Shown: positions 11,942 to 24,000, counted from the first letter of the stretch. The stretch is DNA of 64,000 bases from Prorocentrum cordatum (GCA_963575745.1 CAUYUJ010020543.1:46861-110860), one strand, 5' to 3'. Program-made: numbers and translations. The notes: a model not told the origin generated them from the letters alone.

Positions 11942-11972
<31 letters not shown>

Positions 11973-12060
11973 AGCAGCATCATCAGTATCAACATCAGCA
12001 TCAACATCATCTGCATCATCAACAGTACCAACATCAGCATCATAATTATCATCACCCACC
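11245..12060 (+). repeat. G-rich tract then (ATC)n microsatellite
   Basis: 11245-11400 is GGGGGAGGG-rich. 11460-12050 is (CTC/ATC)n grading into (CATCAT)n and CAGCAG/CATCAG interspersions. Poly-Asp, poly-His, Ile- and Met-rich frames are artefacts. Confidence 0.95.
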
Positions 12061-13150
12061 TGATTATCTTGATGGACCCTCCTGCGATCATGAGTACCCC
12101 AGGACATTGTCGCGAGTGCTCTCTCATGGAGGGTCGGCATAATAGAGTGAGCCTCCAAGATAAACGAGCGCATGAATTGAAGGCTCATATGGCAATGCCA
12201 GATCTCATGGCGTGGTAAGGAATCCCGTTCGAGTGAGTTCGATTTCTGCGGGGCAGAGGCAGACTTCAGCATGGGCCCGGACGAACGCCCACACGGGCAA
12301 ACTGGAGGTCTGGCTCTGGAGCAGGAGCCGCGCTGACGCAGAAGTCTGTCCTGGAGAGCACCCTCATCATCATCCCACTCCGCTTCCTCGTCGTCATCCT
12401 CATGCTGCCCTGGCTGGGTCCATCGACACAGCTGGAGCGGAGCCTTCTCGCGGACGTGGTGCTTGGCGAGCACAGTCTGCTCCTCCTCGCGGGTACGGCC
12501 GAATCCCTTTTGCTTTCCTCTGCACTCCATATACGCATCCTTTCCTGTGCATGTCCAGCCTAATTCTAGGCCTGAACCAGAACCATGCCTTGCTGGCCCA
12601 CTCCAAACCTCTGCGCATGCTGCTCAAAAAGCCATCCCCTGAACACTAGGTTCAGTCACGGTTTTGGGGTTATCTCCGTCAGTGCCACAGGTGTCACCCG
12701 CTGCCTGAGCTCAAAAAACCCTTCTAAGAGATTTCTTTCGGAACCGCCACAACGTTCCCAAGACGATCAAAGGAGCATACAAGCGCTCAAGAGGTATTCT
12801 GGGGGACGCCGAGAGGCATCCAAGAATCGTCTAATCATTATGTTCGCCCTCATCCTCCACTTCCTCTTCCTCCTTTTCCACCTCCTCTTCCTCCTCCCTC
12901 TCCTCCTCATCAGCAAATTGATCATCCTTCTCCCTCCTCACTCATCCATGCTCCTCCCTCGAGCGATGACAGCTGTCCCCCTTTTTGCTCCTACACTTCC
13001 ATGATCGTCTCAACTCGCCTGGGCGTCGGTTTTGGATGAGCTGGTGAGGATACGTGAAGCGTCAAGAACTTGTTGTTTCTTCGCCTAAGTCGGCGATTGA
13101 TGTCTCCATCGCATTAACGCCGCAAGCCCGTGCTTCAGGTCCGCGCAACG
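12060..13150. other. no supported gene
   Basis: A minus-strand frame opening at 12530 (MECRGKQKGFGRTREEEQ) stays open for about 150 non-repetitive residues, then runs into a poly-Asp tail encoded by the (ATC)n microsatellite. It has no domain I recognise and is more likely chance. CTC-rich DNA lies at 12840-12910. Confidence 0.4.
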
Positions 13151-13425
13151 TCAGAAAGGAGGAGGAGGACAAGGAGGGGTAGGAGGACAAGGAGGCGAGG
13201 GAGGACGGAGAGGGCGGGGGAGGAAAGGGAGGAGGAGGAGGACAAGGAGGGGGAGAAGGAGGACAAGGAGGAGAGGGAGGACGGAGAGGGCGGAGGAGAG
13301 GGAGGAGGAGGAGGAGGAGGAGGAGGAGGAGGACAAGGAGGGGGAGAAGGAGCCGCAGCAGCACGAGGCGGGGCTGCGGTCATGAGCAGCAGCAGCAGCA
13401 GCAGCACAAGCAGCAGCAGCAGCAC

Positions 13426-13468
<43 letters not shown>

Positions 13469-13490
13469 CCGGGCAGCAGCAGCAGCACCT
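13150..13490 (+). repeat. (GGA)n then (CAG)n microsatellites
   Basis: AGGAGG/GACAAGGAGG units at 13155-13345, then (CAG)n with ACAAGCAG interruptions at 13384-13490. Confidence 0.95.
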
Positions 13491-14281
13491 GAAGGAGGGG
13501 CTGCGGACTGACTTGAAGGCAAGGAGAAAGCTGCATAGGCACAAACTGCGCGGGGGGAGGGGGGGCGCTCACGGGCCCCAGGGCCCCCGCGCCGAACACC
13601 GGCGCGGCTCTGTCAGCAAGCAGTTCTGGCGACCCGCGGAGAATGATTGCCCCACAGTGTCAGTGTTCGGTCAGACTGAGAGGCGCTGCAGACCAAACTG
13701 GAGGCAAGGGAAAAGCTGCAGACGCACAGACGCTCGGAACCTCCACGCGGAGCTCCGAGAGTTTCGCCGTGGATGCCTCCGAGCGGTGATGCCGTTTCTG
13801 TTCGTCCTCGGTGGATTACACCACGTCGGTCGGAAGAGGTAGGCAAACACGTGCAGTAGGAAGGCGGGCTCGACAGAGTGGGGCTCAGGCCCTCCCAGAA
13901 AATAACAGAACACAGAACGCGCACATCTGTTCTTAAAGTAGGACGGCGCTGGACGAAGACAGGGATCTGGGACTCCACGAATGCTTACCTTCACCGACCG
14001 ATGGTAGGGCGTAGCGTTGGGTCGGGCCTGTCCCCCCACAGGCCGCTCTTCGAGGAAACATTAAGATATACATATGTATATATATATACATATATATGTA
14101 CATCCACTGCGTCTTGGAGTTTCGGGCTCCCTTCCTCCGATACCACAGACGCTGTGGACACGGATGAAAAAAAATCCGCCCCTAGAGGTCAAATATTATA
14201 TCCATATCCACTGCGCCGCGGCCTGTTGGTGCCCCTTCGCACAAAGTCCACGACGCGGTGGATATGGCTATAAATCGTGCC
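13491..14281. other. no supported gene; TATATA run and small hairpin
   Basis: A CATATG/TATATA-rich stretch lies at 14068-14102. At about 14200-14273 TATCCATATCCACTGCG and CGCGGTGGATATGGCTATA form an imperfect inverted repeat. GTCGGGCCTGTCCCCCCACA at about 14021 resembles one end of the MITE at 41709, without a matching second end. Confidence 0.45.
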
Positions 14282-14475
14282 CGCAGAAATCAGAAGGAGA
14301 AGGCCTCCTCGGAAGGCGGCGGGGCTTCCCTGAAGCCCTCGCGCCTTCTGAAAGGTGTTCCGTGCCTTCGGGGAAGGCTTAGAAGAACACTTCTCAGAAG
14401 GCTGGGGGGGGGCTTCCGAGCCCTCTGAGAAGGCCCGCCCCTTCTTACTTCCCCCCCTCGCTCGCCGCCGACTCA
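14282..14475 (+). mobile_element. foldback element A1 (5' end truncated)
   Basis: Matches A2-A4: it starts inside the inverted repeat (AAATCAGAAGGAGAAGGCC) and ends CCCCCCTCGCTCGCCGCCGACTCA. The interior has the family's alternating GGCTTCT/AGAAGGC blocks. Non-coding. Confidence 0.75.
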
Positions 14476-14739
14476 CTGCCCATACGTAGAGGGATAGAGT
14501 CCGAGGGGGGGGGCAGCCTGCCCAGGACGACCAGTGTGGCGGCGCGTAGGGCGCTATCTGATGGCTGCTCTTCTTGCTCCTCGATTCCCCTCTTGTCCCT
14601 CCTGCGTCCTTTACCTTCCTCCACCGCCTCGTGCCTTCTCGCCTGTATTCGCGACCTGATCAAGGAGGCCAGCGCGGAGGGGGAGGGGGGAGGGAGGGAG
14701 AACGGGGAAGGGGGGGGGCCATCCGAGGAGAACATCTTC

Positions 14740-15215
14740 CCCTACTCCTCCTCCTCCTCCTCCTCCTCCTCCTCCTCCTCCTCCTCCTCCTCCTCCTCCA
14801 CCTCCTCCTCCTCCTCCTCCTCCTCCTCCTCCTCCTCCTTCCTCCTCCTCCTCCTCCTCCTCCTCCTCCCTCCTCTCCTCCTCCTCCTCCTCCTCCTCCT
14901 CCTCCTCCTCCTCCTCCTCCTCCTCCTCCGCGCTCCTCCTCCTCCTCCTCCTCCGCTCCTCCTCCTCCTCTCTCCTCCTCCTCCTCCTCCTCCTCCTCCT
15001 CCTCCTCCTCCTCCTCCTCCTCCTCCTCCCCACCCGAGGTGCCACTCACCAGGCACAGGGCCCGCCGGCGCCCGAGAAACACCACACGCCACGCACCGCT
15101 GGGCTGGGGCCCAGGAGGGGCGCGGGGGATGGGGGAGGAGGAGGAGGCGGAGGAGGAGGAGGAGGAGGAGGAGGAGGAGGGGAGGAGGGGGAGGAGGAGG
15201 AGGAGGAGGATAGGG
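14740..15215 (+). repeat. (TCC)n and (GGA)n microsatellites
   Basis: Near-pure (TCC)n at 14742-15030 with rare CGC or TTC changes, then (GGA)n at 15135-15210 on the other strand sense. The two purine/pyrimidine runs are complementary and only about 110 bp apart. Confidence 0.97.
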
Positions 15216-15619
15216 GGCAAACAGACCTACCTCGCTTTTGACCACCCTCGCTTCCAAGCGATACCAAGCGATGCCAAACTACGGCCTGTACTGGTCATGC
15301 CGCTTGACGAGGAGGCGCGTGGTATGACTTGGTTTTGCCTGGAAGCGAAAGCGGGGTAGGTAATTCACGCTCTGAGAGGAGGAGGACGACGACGAGGAAG
15401 GGGTAGGGAAGGAGGAAGGACGAGGAGGACGAGGACGAGGACGAGGAAAACGAGGGAGAACGAGGAGGACGAGGACGACGACGAGGACGATGGAGGGAGG
15501 GCGGGCAACTGGCAGGAGGAGGTCCTCCTGGGCCCGCTCGGCGCCGCCGCCGCTCTCCTCGGCGACGCCAGGGAGGGCGGAGACCTGGGCCGCGCCGAGC
15601 GTCGGCACGCCTCTGTCGC

Positions 15620-15834
15620 TGACTCGGCGGCGAGCGAGGGGGGGAAGCGAGAAGGAGAAGGCCTTCTCAGAGGGCGGCGGGGCCTCAAAAGAAGGCCTCC
15701 GGCCTTCTGAGAACTGTGCTGGCGTCTCCGGGGGAAGCTCGGGAGACTTCTCAAGAGGCTGGGGGGACTTCCGAGCCTGCCGGGAAGGCCCGCCCCTTCT
15801 CGCTCCCCCCCCCCAAAGGCTGACCGCCGACTCA
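15620..15834 (+). mobile_element. foldback element A2
   Basis: Begins TGACTCGGCGGCGAGCGAGG and ends CGCCCCTTCTCGCTCCCCCC then CCGCCGACTCA, so the ends are inverted repeats of each other. The interior contains AGAAGGCCTTCTCAGAGGG and its inverted partners. Short, non-coding and strongly self-complementary, as expected for a MITE or foldback element. No transposase nearby. Confidence 0.8.
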
Positions 15835-15879
15835 CGCCCAATCGCACACCATTGCCGCACGCTCTAGATCTTCTCCCTC

Positions 15880-16683
15880 CTCTTGTGCATCATCAGGTTC
15901 ATCATCATTACTCTCCTCCTCATCCTCCTCCTAATCACCCTCGTTATTACCATGATCCGTATCAACATCATCTTCATCGGCAGCAGCATCGTCGTCATCA
16001 CCATCCACATCTCCATCGTTATCGTCATCGTCTTCAGCATGAGCATACATCTGATAATCAGCATCAGTATCCGCATCTTCATGTGCATATGCATAAGCAG
16101 AATCAGTAGAAGCATCCTCCTCCTCATCATCATCAGCATCAGCATCAGCGTCAGCATCATCATCAGCATCATCGTCCGAAGCAGCATCCGCATCAGCATC
16201 ATCATCAGCAGCATCGTCATCAGCAACATCATCATCATCATCATTGTCGTCGTCATGACCATCGAAAATAATCATCTTCATCATCAGCATCATCATCGTC
16301 ATCATCAGCATCAGTAGTATCATCATCAGCATTATCATCATCATAGTAATCATCAGCAGCAGCAACAGCAGCATCAGCATCAGCATCTGCATCAGCAGCA
16401 GCATCATCAGAATCATCAGCAGCAGCAGCATCAGCGGCATCAGCATCGTCATCATCATCATAAGCATGATCATCGGCAGCAGCAACATCAGTAGCAGCAT
16501 CATCACAGTCATCACCACCACCACCATCATCAGCAGCAGCATCATAATCATCATAATCAGCAGCATCAGCATCATCAGCATCATCAGCATCATCATCATG
16601 ATCACCATAATCAGCATCATCAGCATTATCAGCATCGTCATTATCATCATTATCATCATCGTCATCATCATCAGCATGATCAG

Positions 16684-16727
<44 letters not shown>

Positions 16728-17400
16728 GCATCACCATCATCATCACCATCGTCATCCTCATCCTCACCATCTTCATCTTCATCCGCATCATCATCACCAT
16801 CAGCCTCATCATAACCATCAGCATCATCAGCATCATCATCATCATGATTTACATCCTCCTCATCATATCCCCCTTCCCTCTCTTCCTCCTACTCATCCTC
16901 CTCACCTCTGCCCTCCTCCTCATCATCATCGTAATCATCCTCATCTTCATCCTCATCACCATCACCATCAGCCTCATAATCATCAGCAGCATAATCATCA
17001 TCAGCATCATCATTATCATCATCGTCCTCCGCCTCCTCCTCCTCCTCATCATCATCATCCCCCTCCTTCTCTTCCTTCTACTCAGCCTCCCCAGCTCCTT
17101 GTCCTGGAAGGAGTTACGGAGTTTCCCCTTCATTGCCCCACCATACGTGGCAACTGCTCGCTCGTTGTCGCTCTCATCTGAGTCGCCCGAATCATCCTTA
17201 TCCTCCTCTTCCACCTGTCTATCCTGGCTCGTTGGCACCCTCAGCTGGGTTGCCGGTCTCCTCCCCCCTCCTCGTCATCTTCCCAAGTGTCCTCCTCATC
17301 GTCCTCGTCCTCGTCCTCGTCCTCGTCGCCGTCGTCCTCCTCCTCGTCATCCTCTTCCTCTTCCTCCTCCTCCTCCTCATCCTCCTTCTCAGCGGCTCAG
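15880..17400 (+). repeat. 1.2-kb (CAT/CAG)n microsatellite then (CTC)n
   Basis: Degenerate (ATC)n with CAGCAT, CATCAT and AGCAGC interspersions from about 15890 to 17080, then (CTC)n/(TCG)n at 17285-17395. The long Met/Leu- and Ile-rich frames are repeat artefacts. Confidence 0.95.
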
Positions 17401-17929
17401 CGACCCGGCTGCTCCAATGGACAGCCAACAGCAAGGACATGGGAAACTCTCGCAGGTATGGCACACTCAGAGGAGACAGGGACAGAGGCGGAGGGAGGAG
17501 GGAGGGGAAAGGAGGGAAGCGAGGAAAGGGGAAAGGACTGGCCAAGCCTGGTGTTGGTCCCAGGCACCAACCCTCTGGGGAGCTTCGAGAGCTCCAAGCT
17601 CTTTTTGGGGTTGGTGCACGCTCTGCGGAGCTTCCCACCTCCATCACAGGAAACAAGACCACCGCACAAAAGACAACAAATGGCAGGCTGGTCCGACTCC
17701 ACCTCACGAGCCCACTGGAGACTGCGGTGTTCCCTAGCCCCCCAAACAGAATGGTGGTCAACGTGGGCTTCGAGTCCTCGCATGGGGAGGTGGACGGACT
17801 GACAAGCCGAAGGCAACGAATGCAGCACCTGTGGCAGTCCCCATGGTGCACAAGAGTATGGAGGCTCCTGGGGGTCTGAACCCTGGGAGCGACCTGGGGC
17901 CTCGAAAGCTTCCCATACTAAGCTACAAT
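17400..17929. other. no supported gene
   Basis: Mixed-composition DNA with open frames on both strands but no recognisable motif. Confidence 0.4.
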
Positions 17930-18780
17930 GGACGAAAAACACGAAAGCAGTGCAAGAACGCCAGAGCTCAACAACCTGTACTCTACCTGCGCGGCGCGAA
18001 AGCTCCCCAGCTCTCCCATAGACAAGTTATGTAAAAAAGCACCCTGCTTCGCCCACCGATACCCAGCCGTAGATCCAGCGATCAGGGATTTCCCATCAGC
18101 AGACATGATTGCAGAAACAGTGTGGTGGGCCTTGGCCATACGAAGCGAGACCCAGGGAGAGTGGCCAATACGCCTACTCAATTCCCTCCAGAAGAAACTA
18201 CACTTATAAGAACCAGACAAAACTTTAGAAGGGTTCTGAACGACCGAAAACAATAAGCTGCAATCGACGACAAATGGTTGGGCACCTCTCCTGGCTCAGA
18301 CACCTCACGCCGAAACACGGCAAGGGCAAGCGCAGCGAAGTCTGAAATACTGCTAGTCCAGTCGAATTCGTCAGGCAGAGGGCAGTAAATCACTCGGACA
18401 CAAAACTCGCATTCCATCTGAACAACAACGCAGCCCCCCCGCGACATCTCCTCCCACTCCCCGTTGTAGCGCGAGCATCACGGGGAGAGAAAAAGAGAAC
18501 GGGCCAGTAGGCTGGCCTGCACCGTCTGAAAAATCCAAGATCCCAGTCTGACGCAGGATGGCTCGAGCCCACATTCGACCGACGAGGAGGGACGATGGGC
18601 CAGCATCTGGATGACCGATTGGCCAAAGTGATCCTCTCGAGCTTCGCACACATCAAGTTTCCAACACAGAGCAGCCCGGTGCCAAGAAAGAGCCGGGGCC
18701 ACCACAGAACGGGCACAGGCCATCAGCACAAAATCCGAAAACACATGTGATGGTGATGGGGCGGCGGGGCTTTCGCCACG
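17930..18780 (-). pseudogene. possible degraded coding region, function unknown
   Basis: The minus strand shows protein-like segments distributed over three frames. At about 18740-18480 there is a stretch with DHFGQSVIQMLAHRPSS. At about 18420-18180 there is one with PLPDEFDWTSSISDFAALAL. At about 18250-17930 there is one with SPWVSLRMAKAHHTVSAIMS. The plus strand of the last part is also open, so strand is not certain. No family is recognised. I infer an old frameshifted gene or retroelement remnant. Confidence 0.25.
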
Positions 18781-18974
18781 CTAGGCATGGCAGGCAGCCA
18801 CAGACTCCCGCTCCCTCAAACCACTCGGCAGGCACGGGGTGACCAGCTCTCTCAGCGAAATGGGAAAGTGAAAGCGAAAGCCGGGCCCTAAAGGCACTAA
18901 GGAGGAGCCCTCCAATACAACAAAAACGGGGGGCCCGAAAAGGGCCAGGGCAGGCGGAGGCGGGCCAGCCGACA

Positions 18975-19934
18975 GGCTTGACTTAGGGCAACTTGCCTCC
19001 TGAAGAGGTCTGCGGTGAATGCCCCGACGCCTTGCGCGTGAGCGCAGCATCCACGGACCAGGCGAGGCCCCTTCCCGAAGCACGGGGCCCGGGCTGCCCG
19101 ACGTGGCGACGGGGCGCGCCGCTTCCGCGCGGAAGCGGGCCCGTCTCCAATCCGCGCGCCTCGATCCATGTTGTTGCCGGCGGCACGCGGCACGCGGCGC
19201 AGAGCCAGCGAGAACGATCGCATCGAAAGGACCTCCGCGCCCCGCTCTCCGACCGGCAGGTCTGACAGCTGCACTGCTGCTCCCTGGGTGTGCTTCCGCC
19301 CGGACGGCTGCGCGACCCGTCGCGCGTCTGCTGCGTCCAACGCGTCAGTTTTTCTGCCTGCGTCACGGGGCGGCAACTGGCAAGACACCGGTCGGCGGCG
19401 GGCGCGGGGGGGAAATGAGAAGGGGCGGGGCTTCCGAGGCTTCTGAGAAGTTTCTGGACTTCTGAGAGGGCTTCTGAGAAGTTCAGTCTGTATTCGAAAT
19501 AGGCTAAGGAGACCTCTCAGAAGTCCCCTGGACTTCTGAGAAGTCCCGCGGCCTTCTGAGAAGGCCTGCTCCTTCTCATTTCCCCCCTGGGCCCGCCGCT
19601 GAACCGGCCTCTGCACCGGGTCGGTCATGTGCCAGATCTCGACAGATGCGCGATCAATCGAAATCTCATGGAAAATGTCGTGCGACACGACAGGCACGTC
19701 GCGTCGGCACGTGCGAGCCACCGCACCGGGTGCCGTGAGCCGTGCCTGGACCTCATGTGGTGTCGGTACGCCCGAGACGTGCCAAAGGCGCGCCCATGGC
19801 ACGCATGGCAAACAAAATTGGAAGTTGCCTACATTCACTGGCCTCGCGTTCACATGCCCACGCGTGTCACAAAATGATTCGACGAAGCGCAGCTGGTTGA
19901 CTATTTCCCTCCAGCCGTCTGGGCGGTGCACCAA
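18975..19934 (-). pseudogene. degraded coding region split by foldback element A3
   Basis: Before the foldback (19934-19610, minus) an open frame reads HRPDGWREIVNQLRFVESF...SIDRASVEIWHMTDPV. After it (about 19366-18985) another frame holds a possible zinc-binding pattern, CQTC-x13-C-x7-C-x2-C. Foldback A3 (19394-19600) sits between them. I do not recognise the protein, and the zinc pattern is not enough to name it. Frame changes besides the insertion suggest decay. Confidence 0.3.
19394..19600 (+). mobile_element. foldback element A3
   Basis: Begins GGCGGCGGGCGCGGGGGGGA and ends CTTCTCATTTCCCCCC then GGGCCCGCCGC. The interior alternates CTTCTGAGAAG palindromes. Candidate target duplication CACCGGTCGG (about 19386-19395) / CACCGGGTCGG (about 19613-19623) is imperfect. 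Confidence 0.8.
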
Positions 19935-20110
19935 TGACTCATACTCCTCCCCCTTCCTCCCCCTTCCTCCTCCTCCTCTTCGTCCTCCGCCTCCTCTTCC
20001 TCCTCGCTACTCCTCCTCGCTACTCCTCCTCCTCCTCCTCCTCCTCCTCCGCCTCCTCCTCCTCCTTCTCCTCCTCCTCCTCCTCCTTCTCCTCCGCGCC
20101 AGCCCAAGCG
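19935..20110 (+). repeat. (TCC)n microsatellite
   Basis: CTC-rich run with CGC and TTC interruptions; Ser-, Leu- or Glu-rich frames are artefacts. Confidence 0.95.
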
Positions 20111-20585
20111 TCGGCGCGGGGGCGGCGGCCGTGGCGGCGCGGAGGGACCCGGCGGGCCAGCACTCCATCCGCATCTGGCGTCAGGCCCGCCAGCTGTGCA
20201 GCGGACCACTCGGGCGCGGGAGCGGTGGCGGCCTCAATGGAGACCTTCAGGGGCGGGTGGGGGGTCATGGGACGCAGAAGGGCATACGAAAGAGATGTGT
20301 CCCCGTCTCAGAGGAGTGCGCCCGACCCGGGATATACAGTATGACAATACTGTCGTATATAACTTCCCTAGCGGTATGGCCAGAAAGCGCCCGCTACGGA
20401 GCTGACACTGTAAGATTTCTCGGCGCGCGCGTCGCCCCTGGGGGGGGGGCGACGCAAACATAGCATTAGTATGTTTGGGTGACGCCAAAGTCAGGGGGGT
20501 GGCGGGGAGAAGGGGGGGAGGCGTGCGGAGGCACGAGGGGGCGGAGGAGAAAGCGGGCAAGAAGGGCGAGGAGGAGGGAGGAGAG
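20110..20585. other. no supported gene; small hairpin at 20448-20486
   Basis: GGCGACGCAAACATA and TATGTTTGGGTGACGCC form an imperfect stem of about 15 bp around a 6-base loop. The rest is unremarkable. Confidence 0.5.
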
Positions 20586-21160
20586 AGGAGGGGGGACGAC
20601 GAGCAGGAGGAGGAGGAGGCGGAGGAGGAGGAGGAGGAGGAAGGTGGTGGTGGTGGTGGTGGTGTTGGTGGTGGTTGTGGTGGTGCTGGTGGTGGTGCTG
20701 GTGGTGGTGGTGCTGGTGGTGGTTGTGATGGTGGTGGTGGTGGTGGTGGTGGTGGTGGTGGTGGTGGTGGTGGTGGTGATGGTGGTGGTGGTGGTGGTGG
20801 TGGTGGTGGTGGTGGTGGTGGTGGTGCGGCGCAGTGGTGGCGGGCGGATGGGCGCGCGAGAAAGAGGCCCGCGCTGGGGCGAGAACGCCATCCTGAACGA
20901 CGTAGGACAAACACCGATCCGAAAATGAGGCCCACGCTGCAGCGGGAGCACGATTCGGAACGATTCGGGAGCAGAAATGAGGCCGACGCCTCAGCGAGAG
21001 CAGCATTTTGGAAGAAAAAAAAAAAAAAAAAAAAACGCAGGCGAAAACCCGTTTCCCGGGAATCCTGTGTGTAAGAAAACAATACGCGGGGGGGGGGTCG
21101 GCGATCACCCAACCGCCATCAGGGGAAGAGGGAGAGTATTTTCATATTGAGTAATTGTGG
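20585..21160 (+). mobile_element. element E, copy 2 (right block plus microsatellite)
   Basis: The right block 20825-21160 is nearly identical to 10925-11240, apart from a longer A-tract at about 21015-21035. It is again preceded by (GGT)n (about 20640-20825, here mixed with GCT and GAT), itself preceded by (GGA)n. The left block of copies 1 and 3 is not found here. Confidence 0.7.
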
Positions 21161-21300
21161 AGGAGGAGGAGGAGGAGGAGAAGAGGGGAAGGACGAGGAG
21201 GAGGAGGAGGCGGAGGAGGAGGAGGAGGAGCGAGGAGGAGGAGGAGCAAGGAGGAGGAGGAGGGGGAGGGGTGGAGAGGAAGAAGGGGGCCCAGGAGGTG
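21160..21300 (+). repeat. (GGA)n microsatellite
   Basis: GAGGAGGAG run immediately after element E copy 2. At copy 3 the mirrored position also holds a CTC run. Confidence 0.95.
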
Positions 21301-22215
21301 GAGGTGGAACAGGAGGATCGAGGAGGAATCGGAGGAGCAGCTGGGGGCTGGAAGCGGCCCAACATGCCGCGAGCCTCGGGGACGGCCCTGCCGGGACGGA
21401 GGCCGACCGAGGGCGAGATCCTGATCCGGTGCAAACGTTTTTTTGGTTGGTCGGGGACTCGGCGATCGCACGAGGTCCGTCGGGGAGGGCAGGGCAGCTG
21501 CAGAGCGCACCGGAGGGCGGGGAGGCGGCGAGTGGCGCCCTCGGAGGGAAGGGGAAGAGAGGAAGGCGGCCCCCTCAAACCACGTAGGTCTTGAAGCGGC
21601 GTGCTGCGGCCCAGGTGCCAGCGGAGTGCAGATCTGCACAGCGGGGCGCAAAACACCCATCCAGAAGTTGTCAAGCGAGGGAGCCGCCAGTGCACGATGG
21701 ACAGGCTGAGACGCCGTGGCAAGAAGCCGCCGTCGCAGACGTGTCGCTGAAAATCAATAGCACACTCGGATACTCCGGGGACATGCAGGCAATGAAGACA
21801 CGCAAAGGTCCGACCAGGAATAAATGTGATTAAAAAAAACGCTGGGCGGCCCCAGAAGAGTGCAATGGCAAAACTGTGAGCCTCAGCACGGACCCGTGTC
21901 CGAGGAATATGAACTACGACATTGTGTGAACACCCCTGTGGCCCAGGCGGCCACGATTACAAAACCAGCACAGCCGGGAAAGAGAGAGAGAGAGGGAGAG
22001 AAACAGAAAAAAAAAAAAAAAGGAGAGGAGAAGGAAGCAGGGTCAGAAACAAAGACAGCGCCAAAAACAAGTGAAACCGGTGCAGCAACGCGTGCGAGAG
22101 AATCAAACCCAGGCCCCGAACGCAAGGAAGGCGGCAGAGCGGAGACAGAGAGAGAGAGAGACCGACAGAGAGAGACAGATCTATATATATATATACATAT
22201 ATACATATATAAGAA
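21300..22215. other. no supported gene; GAGA and TATA runs
   Basis: 21300-21975 has open frames in several registers and no domain. A GAGAGA/poly-A stretch lies at 21980-22025 and GAGAGA then TATATA at 22140-22212. Confidence 0.5.
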
Positions 22216-22233
22216 TATTGGCGGCGCACACTA

Positions 22234-22373
22234 GAGGGTAGGGGGAGGGGGGAAGGCTTCTCAGAAGGAGGCTGCTTCGTAGAAGGCGCAGGCCTCACAG
22301 CTACAGACAAGGCCCGCGCCTTCCAAGAAGCAGGGGTGCTTCTAAGAAGCCTTCCCCCCTCTCCCTACCCCCC
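22234..22373 (+). mobile_element. foldback element B1
   Basis: An uninterrupted imperfect palindrome. The left end GGGGGGAAGGCTTCTCAGAAGG and AGGCTGCTTC pair with the right end AAGAAGC and CTTCCCCCCTCTCCCTACCC. Its partner B2 at 46254 has the same order but is split by an insertion. Confidence 0.75.
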
Positions 22374-22599
22374 TCTGCACGTGGCCGAGACAGAGACAGA
22401 GAGAGAGAGAGAGAGACAGAGAGAGAGAGAGATGGGAAGAGGCGAATCAAAACCAGTCGGTGTGTTATGTGTTCAAGGGCAGCAGCTCCACTGCAATTGG
22501 CGGCGGCCCCGCCGGGAAACGAGCCGGGGGCGACCCGGAAAAGGGGGGAGCCGGCCACCCCGGTCAGAGCGGCCCGGGGGCGAGAGAGCCGCTCACGTT

Positions 22600-23130
22600 C
22601 GTCCTAAGAGTTTGCAGCAGTTTCGCAGACGGAGGGCGAGCCGTTTTCTAAATGTGGCTCTGGCCACTACCCGCAGCGCACAGTCGTTCGATTCCAAAGC
22701 TCGCAGTATTTCCATGAATGCAGGGCCGGTCCTGTCTCAAAAGATGGCTCTCGCCCTAGCGCCGCGCGCACTCGTCTTGTAACGTGTACCACTGTTTCAA
22801 GGGCGGAGGGCGGGTCCTCTTTCAAAAATGTGGCTCTCGCCTTCGCGCCGCGCACGTTGGCTTGAGAAAGTTACAAGGATGGCGAGCGGTTCCTTACATG
22901 TGGCTCTCGCCTTCGCGCCTGGCACACTCGCTTGCCAAGATTGCACAAGTTTCAAGGCGTCGTTCAGCTGAAGCCCCAGGAACGGCGTTCTGGCACGACT
23001 CGGGATTGTCAGAACGCAACAGTCACATTGTTTCGAATAGTTGAAGTCCCAGGAACGGTGTCCTAGCACGATTTAGGGCTGTCAGGCCGAAACGGCCACG
23101 TCGATTCGCGGCGCTGAAGTCCCATCAATT
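22600..23130 (+). repeat. composite repeat F, copy 1
   Basis: Two tandem modules in order. The first is an about 85-bp unit with ATGTGGCTCTCGCC and GCGCCGCGCAC (about 22635-22930, four imperfect copies). The second is an about 78-bp unit with GAAGTCCCAGGAACGG and GGCACGA (about 22965-23130). The same two modules in the same order follow foldback B2 at 46930-47280. Confidence 0.7.
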
Positions 23131-23515
23131 GCGTTTCAGAAAGATCGAAGATTGTTAGACCATTGCTTACCAATGGGTCAACTCCCGCAATGTGAACAAA
23201 CTCCTGCGGGGACATACAGCCATAGTCCTATTCTTAGCGTGTATGTGATTTCGGGCCCTGCGAAACCGAAAGCGTTGACACGCTAAGCAGCGAAGGGGCA
23301 GACGAGCTAAGTAGGGTCGGGTGGAACAGCCCTCCGAGACACGCCAAGAACCAACCACGCAGGAGACACGCTTCGTGTGGAGCACATGGCGTGTATAGGC
23401 GAACTTCAAACTACACGCCAAGAATAGGACCAGGACCGTATGAAAGGGAATTCGGGCGGAGGGTTGAATGCAACATCATTGATGCGTCTTGAGTTTACAC
23501 TGATTAGTCTTATCC
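23130..23515. other. no supported gene
   Basis: Lower-GC, unique-looking DNA. Nothing recognised on either strand. Confidence 0.5.
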
Positions 23516-23733
23516 TCCTCCTCGAGTACTATGACTACATTAACGACTACTACTACTACTACCACCACTACTACTATTACTAGTACTACCCCTACTCTTA
23601 CGAGTGCTACTCCTACAACGACTACCACGGCTACTACTACGACTACTACGACTACTACCGAATGCTACCACAACCACCACCGCTGCTAGTACTAGCACTA
23701 GTACTGGTACTAGTACTAGTACTAGTACTACTA

Positions 23734-23776
<43 letters not shown>

Positions 23777-23777
23777 G

Positions 23778-23845
<68 letters not shown>

Positions 23846-23900
23846 GACTACTACTACTACTACTACTGCTACTACTACTACTACGATTACTAATACCACT
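23516..23900 (+). repeat. (ACT)n microsatellite running into the gap
   Basis: Degenerate (CTA)n becoming pure from about 23745. The assembly probably broke here because of it. Confidence 0.97.
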
Positions 23901-24000
23901 NNNNNNNNNNNNNNNNNNNNNNNNNNNNNNNNNNNNNNNNNNNNNNNNNNNNNNNNNNNNNNNNNNNNNNNNNNNNNNNNNNNNNNNNNNNNNNNNNNNN
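23901..24000. other. assembly gap (100 N)
   Basis: Exactly 100 N, a placeholder size, so the true gap length is unknown. Translations crossing it are meaningless. Confidence 0.99.

Noticed and set aside
11634-12530. 298-codon minus-strand frame with an Asp-rich tail as an acidic protein gene
   Set aside because: The tail is translated (ATC)n microsatellite; the remaining about 150 codons have no recognisable domain.
14021-14045. Second copy of the 41709 MITE
   Set aside because: Only one terminus-like string (GTCGGGCCTGTCCCCC) is present; no paired inverted end is found nearby.
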